Source of the DNA: Rebecca billardiae RCC1528
Lineage: Eukaryota; Haptophyta
Direction of reading: 5' to 3'
DNA: 64,000 bases
Assembly (NCBI GenBank): GCA_965240325.2
Contig: OZ251239.1
Span: forward strand, 248,001-312,000
Part shown: piece by piece, positions 63,344-64,000 of the stretch
How positions within the stretch are numbered: position 1 is the first letter of the stretch
Layout of the letters: each line of letters opens with the position of its first letter
Position numbers and translations under genes: made by a program
The notes under the pieces: model-generated
What the model was told of the DNA's origin: nothing
Databases searched by the model: none
Seen by the model: the letters and a program-made list of their open reading frames with translations, nothing else

Positions 63344-64000
63344 CGGATATCCCACTGCTGTCCTGTGCCATAGGACTGGGTCCTATACTGCACAGGACAG
63401 CCACAGGGACGACTCAGTAGACGACATTTTCTCATATTGCCGAATGGTACGACTGCACCTAGGGGTCGGTAGCAGTGTCGCCACCATCCGCCAGAGCGAG
63501 CTTGTTGTGATTTTCGACCACCACCGCATGTTTTGGGCTCCACGGATGGAGCGCGTGAAGCCGTCGCGGTCGTTGCCGCCTTGCGACTCCACGGCGGCAA
63601 CGGCCGACCGCCATGTGGCACTTGTAGATGACACCCAGCTTGATGCTCACACATCGTGGTTCACTGTGTTCGACCGGAGCCGTATGAGGTTCATCCACAA
63701 TGCGTTTTGGTCCTCGCCAAGCATGGCATTGTACGTCACGCCGGGGCTGCGCGCGCAAGCTGCTGCGGGTCTCTCGCGTCGTCAGGTGGTTGCGATCGAG
63801 CATCGGCGCGCATGTAGAGCAAGCCTCGGAGGTAGCCGGAACATCTTGCCATGTCGCGTGCGTGGATGGTATCGCACCTGTAGACACGCCATGCGTGTGC
63901 CGCAGTCGATTGACGCGACGCTCGACCCGCACGCTATTGGATTCGTGGGCTCATCGTCCACAAGGACGGCTGCCACCATCGTGGGAGGTCCGTGGCCGCT
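63344..64000 (+). mobile_element. TIR element, second copy of 55025-56117 (right end outside window)
   Basis: Starts CGGATATCCCACTG after TCTC. The first ~80 bp differ from copy 1 (CTGTGCCATAGGACTGGGTC instead of the ATCCTATCCCATAGG motif), then similarity is high to the window end. Confidence 0.85.
63444..64000 (+). CDS. Element-encoded protein, intact but partial (open at right edge)
   Basis: ATG at 63444. 185 codons are open to the window end. It has MVRLHLGVGSSVATIRQSEL, VVIFDHHRMFWAPRMERVK, HTSWFTVFDRSRMRFIHNAF and RTAATIVGGPWP. The frame is unbroken here but broken in the copy at 55123, so this copy is the better model. It could be a transposase of an undescribed family or a captured gene. 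No known catalytic motif is apparent in the visible part. Confidence 0.6.
   Translation, partial: MVRLHLGVGSSVATIRQSELVVIFDHHRMFWAPRMERVKPSRSLPPCDSTAATADRHVALVDDTQLDAHTSWFTVFDRSRMRFIHNAFWSSPSMALYVTPGLRAQAAAGLSRRQVVAIEHRRACRASLGGSRNILPCRVRGWYRTCRHAMRVPQSIDATLDPHAIGFVGSSSTRTAATIVGGPWP

Overview
This window is nuclear DNA of a GC-rich eukaryotic microalga. The genes have spliceosomal introns, one of them GC-AG, and long low-complexity Gly/Ala/Ser/Arg linkers. An HtpX-like protease carries an apparent signal-plus-transit leader with a Phe-containing cleavage region, as expected for a secondary plastid. There is an EsV-1-7 repeat protein and many TIR transposons and (TA)n/(CT)n tracts. A haptophyte (Emiliania/Prymnesium type) fits best, but that is an inference from style. 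No tRNA, rRNA or CRISPR was seen.

Layout. 1-4.7 kb (minus): 3'-truncated large gene fusing a nucleoside-hydrolase-like domain, a multi-pass membrane region and a TIR/HET-like domain. 5.9-9.7 kb: divergent pair of secreted proteins, one beta-propeller/glycosidase-like and one glycosyltransferase-like. 10.5-20.1 kb: accessory zone with a TTAA-flanked element, an eight-repeat EsV-1-7 gene, a 2.1-kb TIR element with 7-bp TSD, and a 1.1-kb foldback element. 20.3-25.7 kb: PLD-zeta-like phospholipase D with membrane helices between PX-like and PH-like regions. 26.3-31.2 kb: complete second copy of the nucleoside hydrolase/membrane/TIR-like gene. 31.6-34.6 kb: decayed minus-strand coding sequence. 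34.9-37.6 kb: M48 protease and FkbM-type methyltransferase. 38.9-43.1 kb: a low-GC two-ORF unit split by a TIR element, then an MFS (monocarboxylate-transporter-like) gene split by another TIR element. 43.8-47.8 kb: divergent pair, hypothetical plus GT77-like glycosyltransferase.

47.95-56.2 kb is a tandem segmental duplication whose two copies act as empty sites for each other. They expose a nested set of TIR elements (7-bp, 3-bp and 4-bp TSDs), including one element inside another. 57-63.3 kb holds a coiled-coil hypothetical, an SDR oxidoreductase and a PQ-loop membrane protein. A second copy of the 4-bp-TSD element begins at 63.34 kb and runs off the window with an intact reading frame.

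Several genes (beta-propeller, GT-B-like, GT77-like, FkbM methyltransferase) suggest work on extracellular or Golgi glycans. A short repeat arm lies directly upstream of the start codons of two of them. The two nucleoside hydrolase-membrane-TIR-like genes are the best candidates for an undescribed system: a membrane protein joining two nucleotide-related domains.
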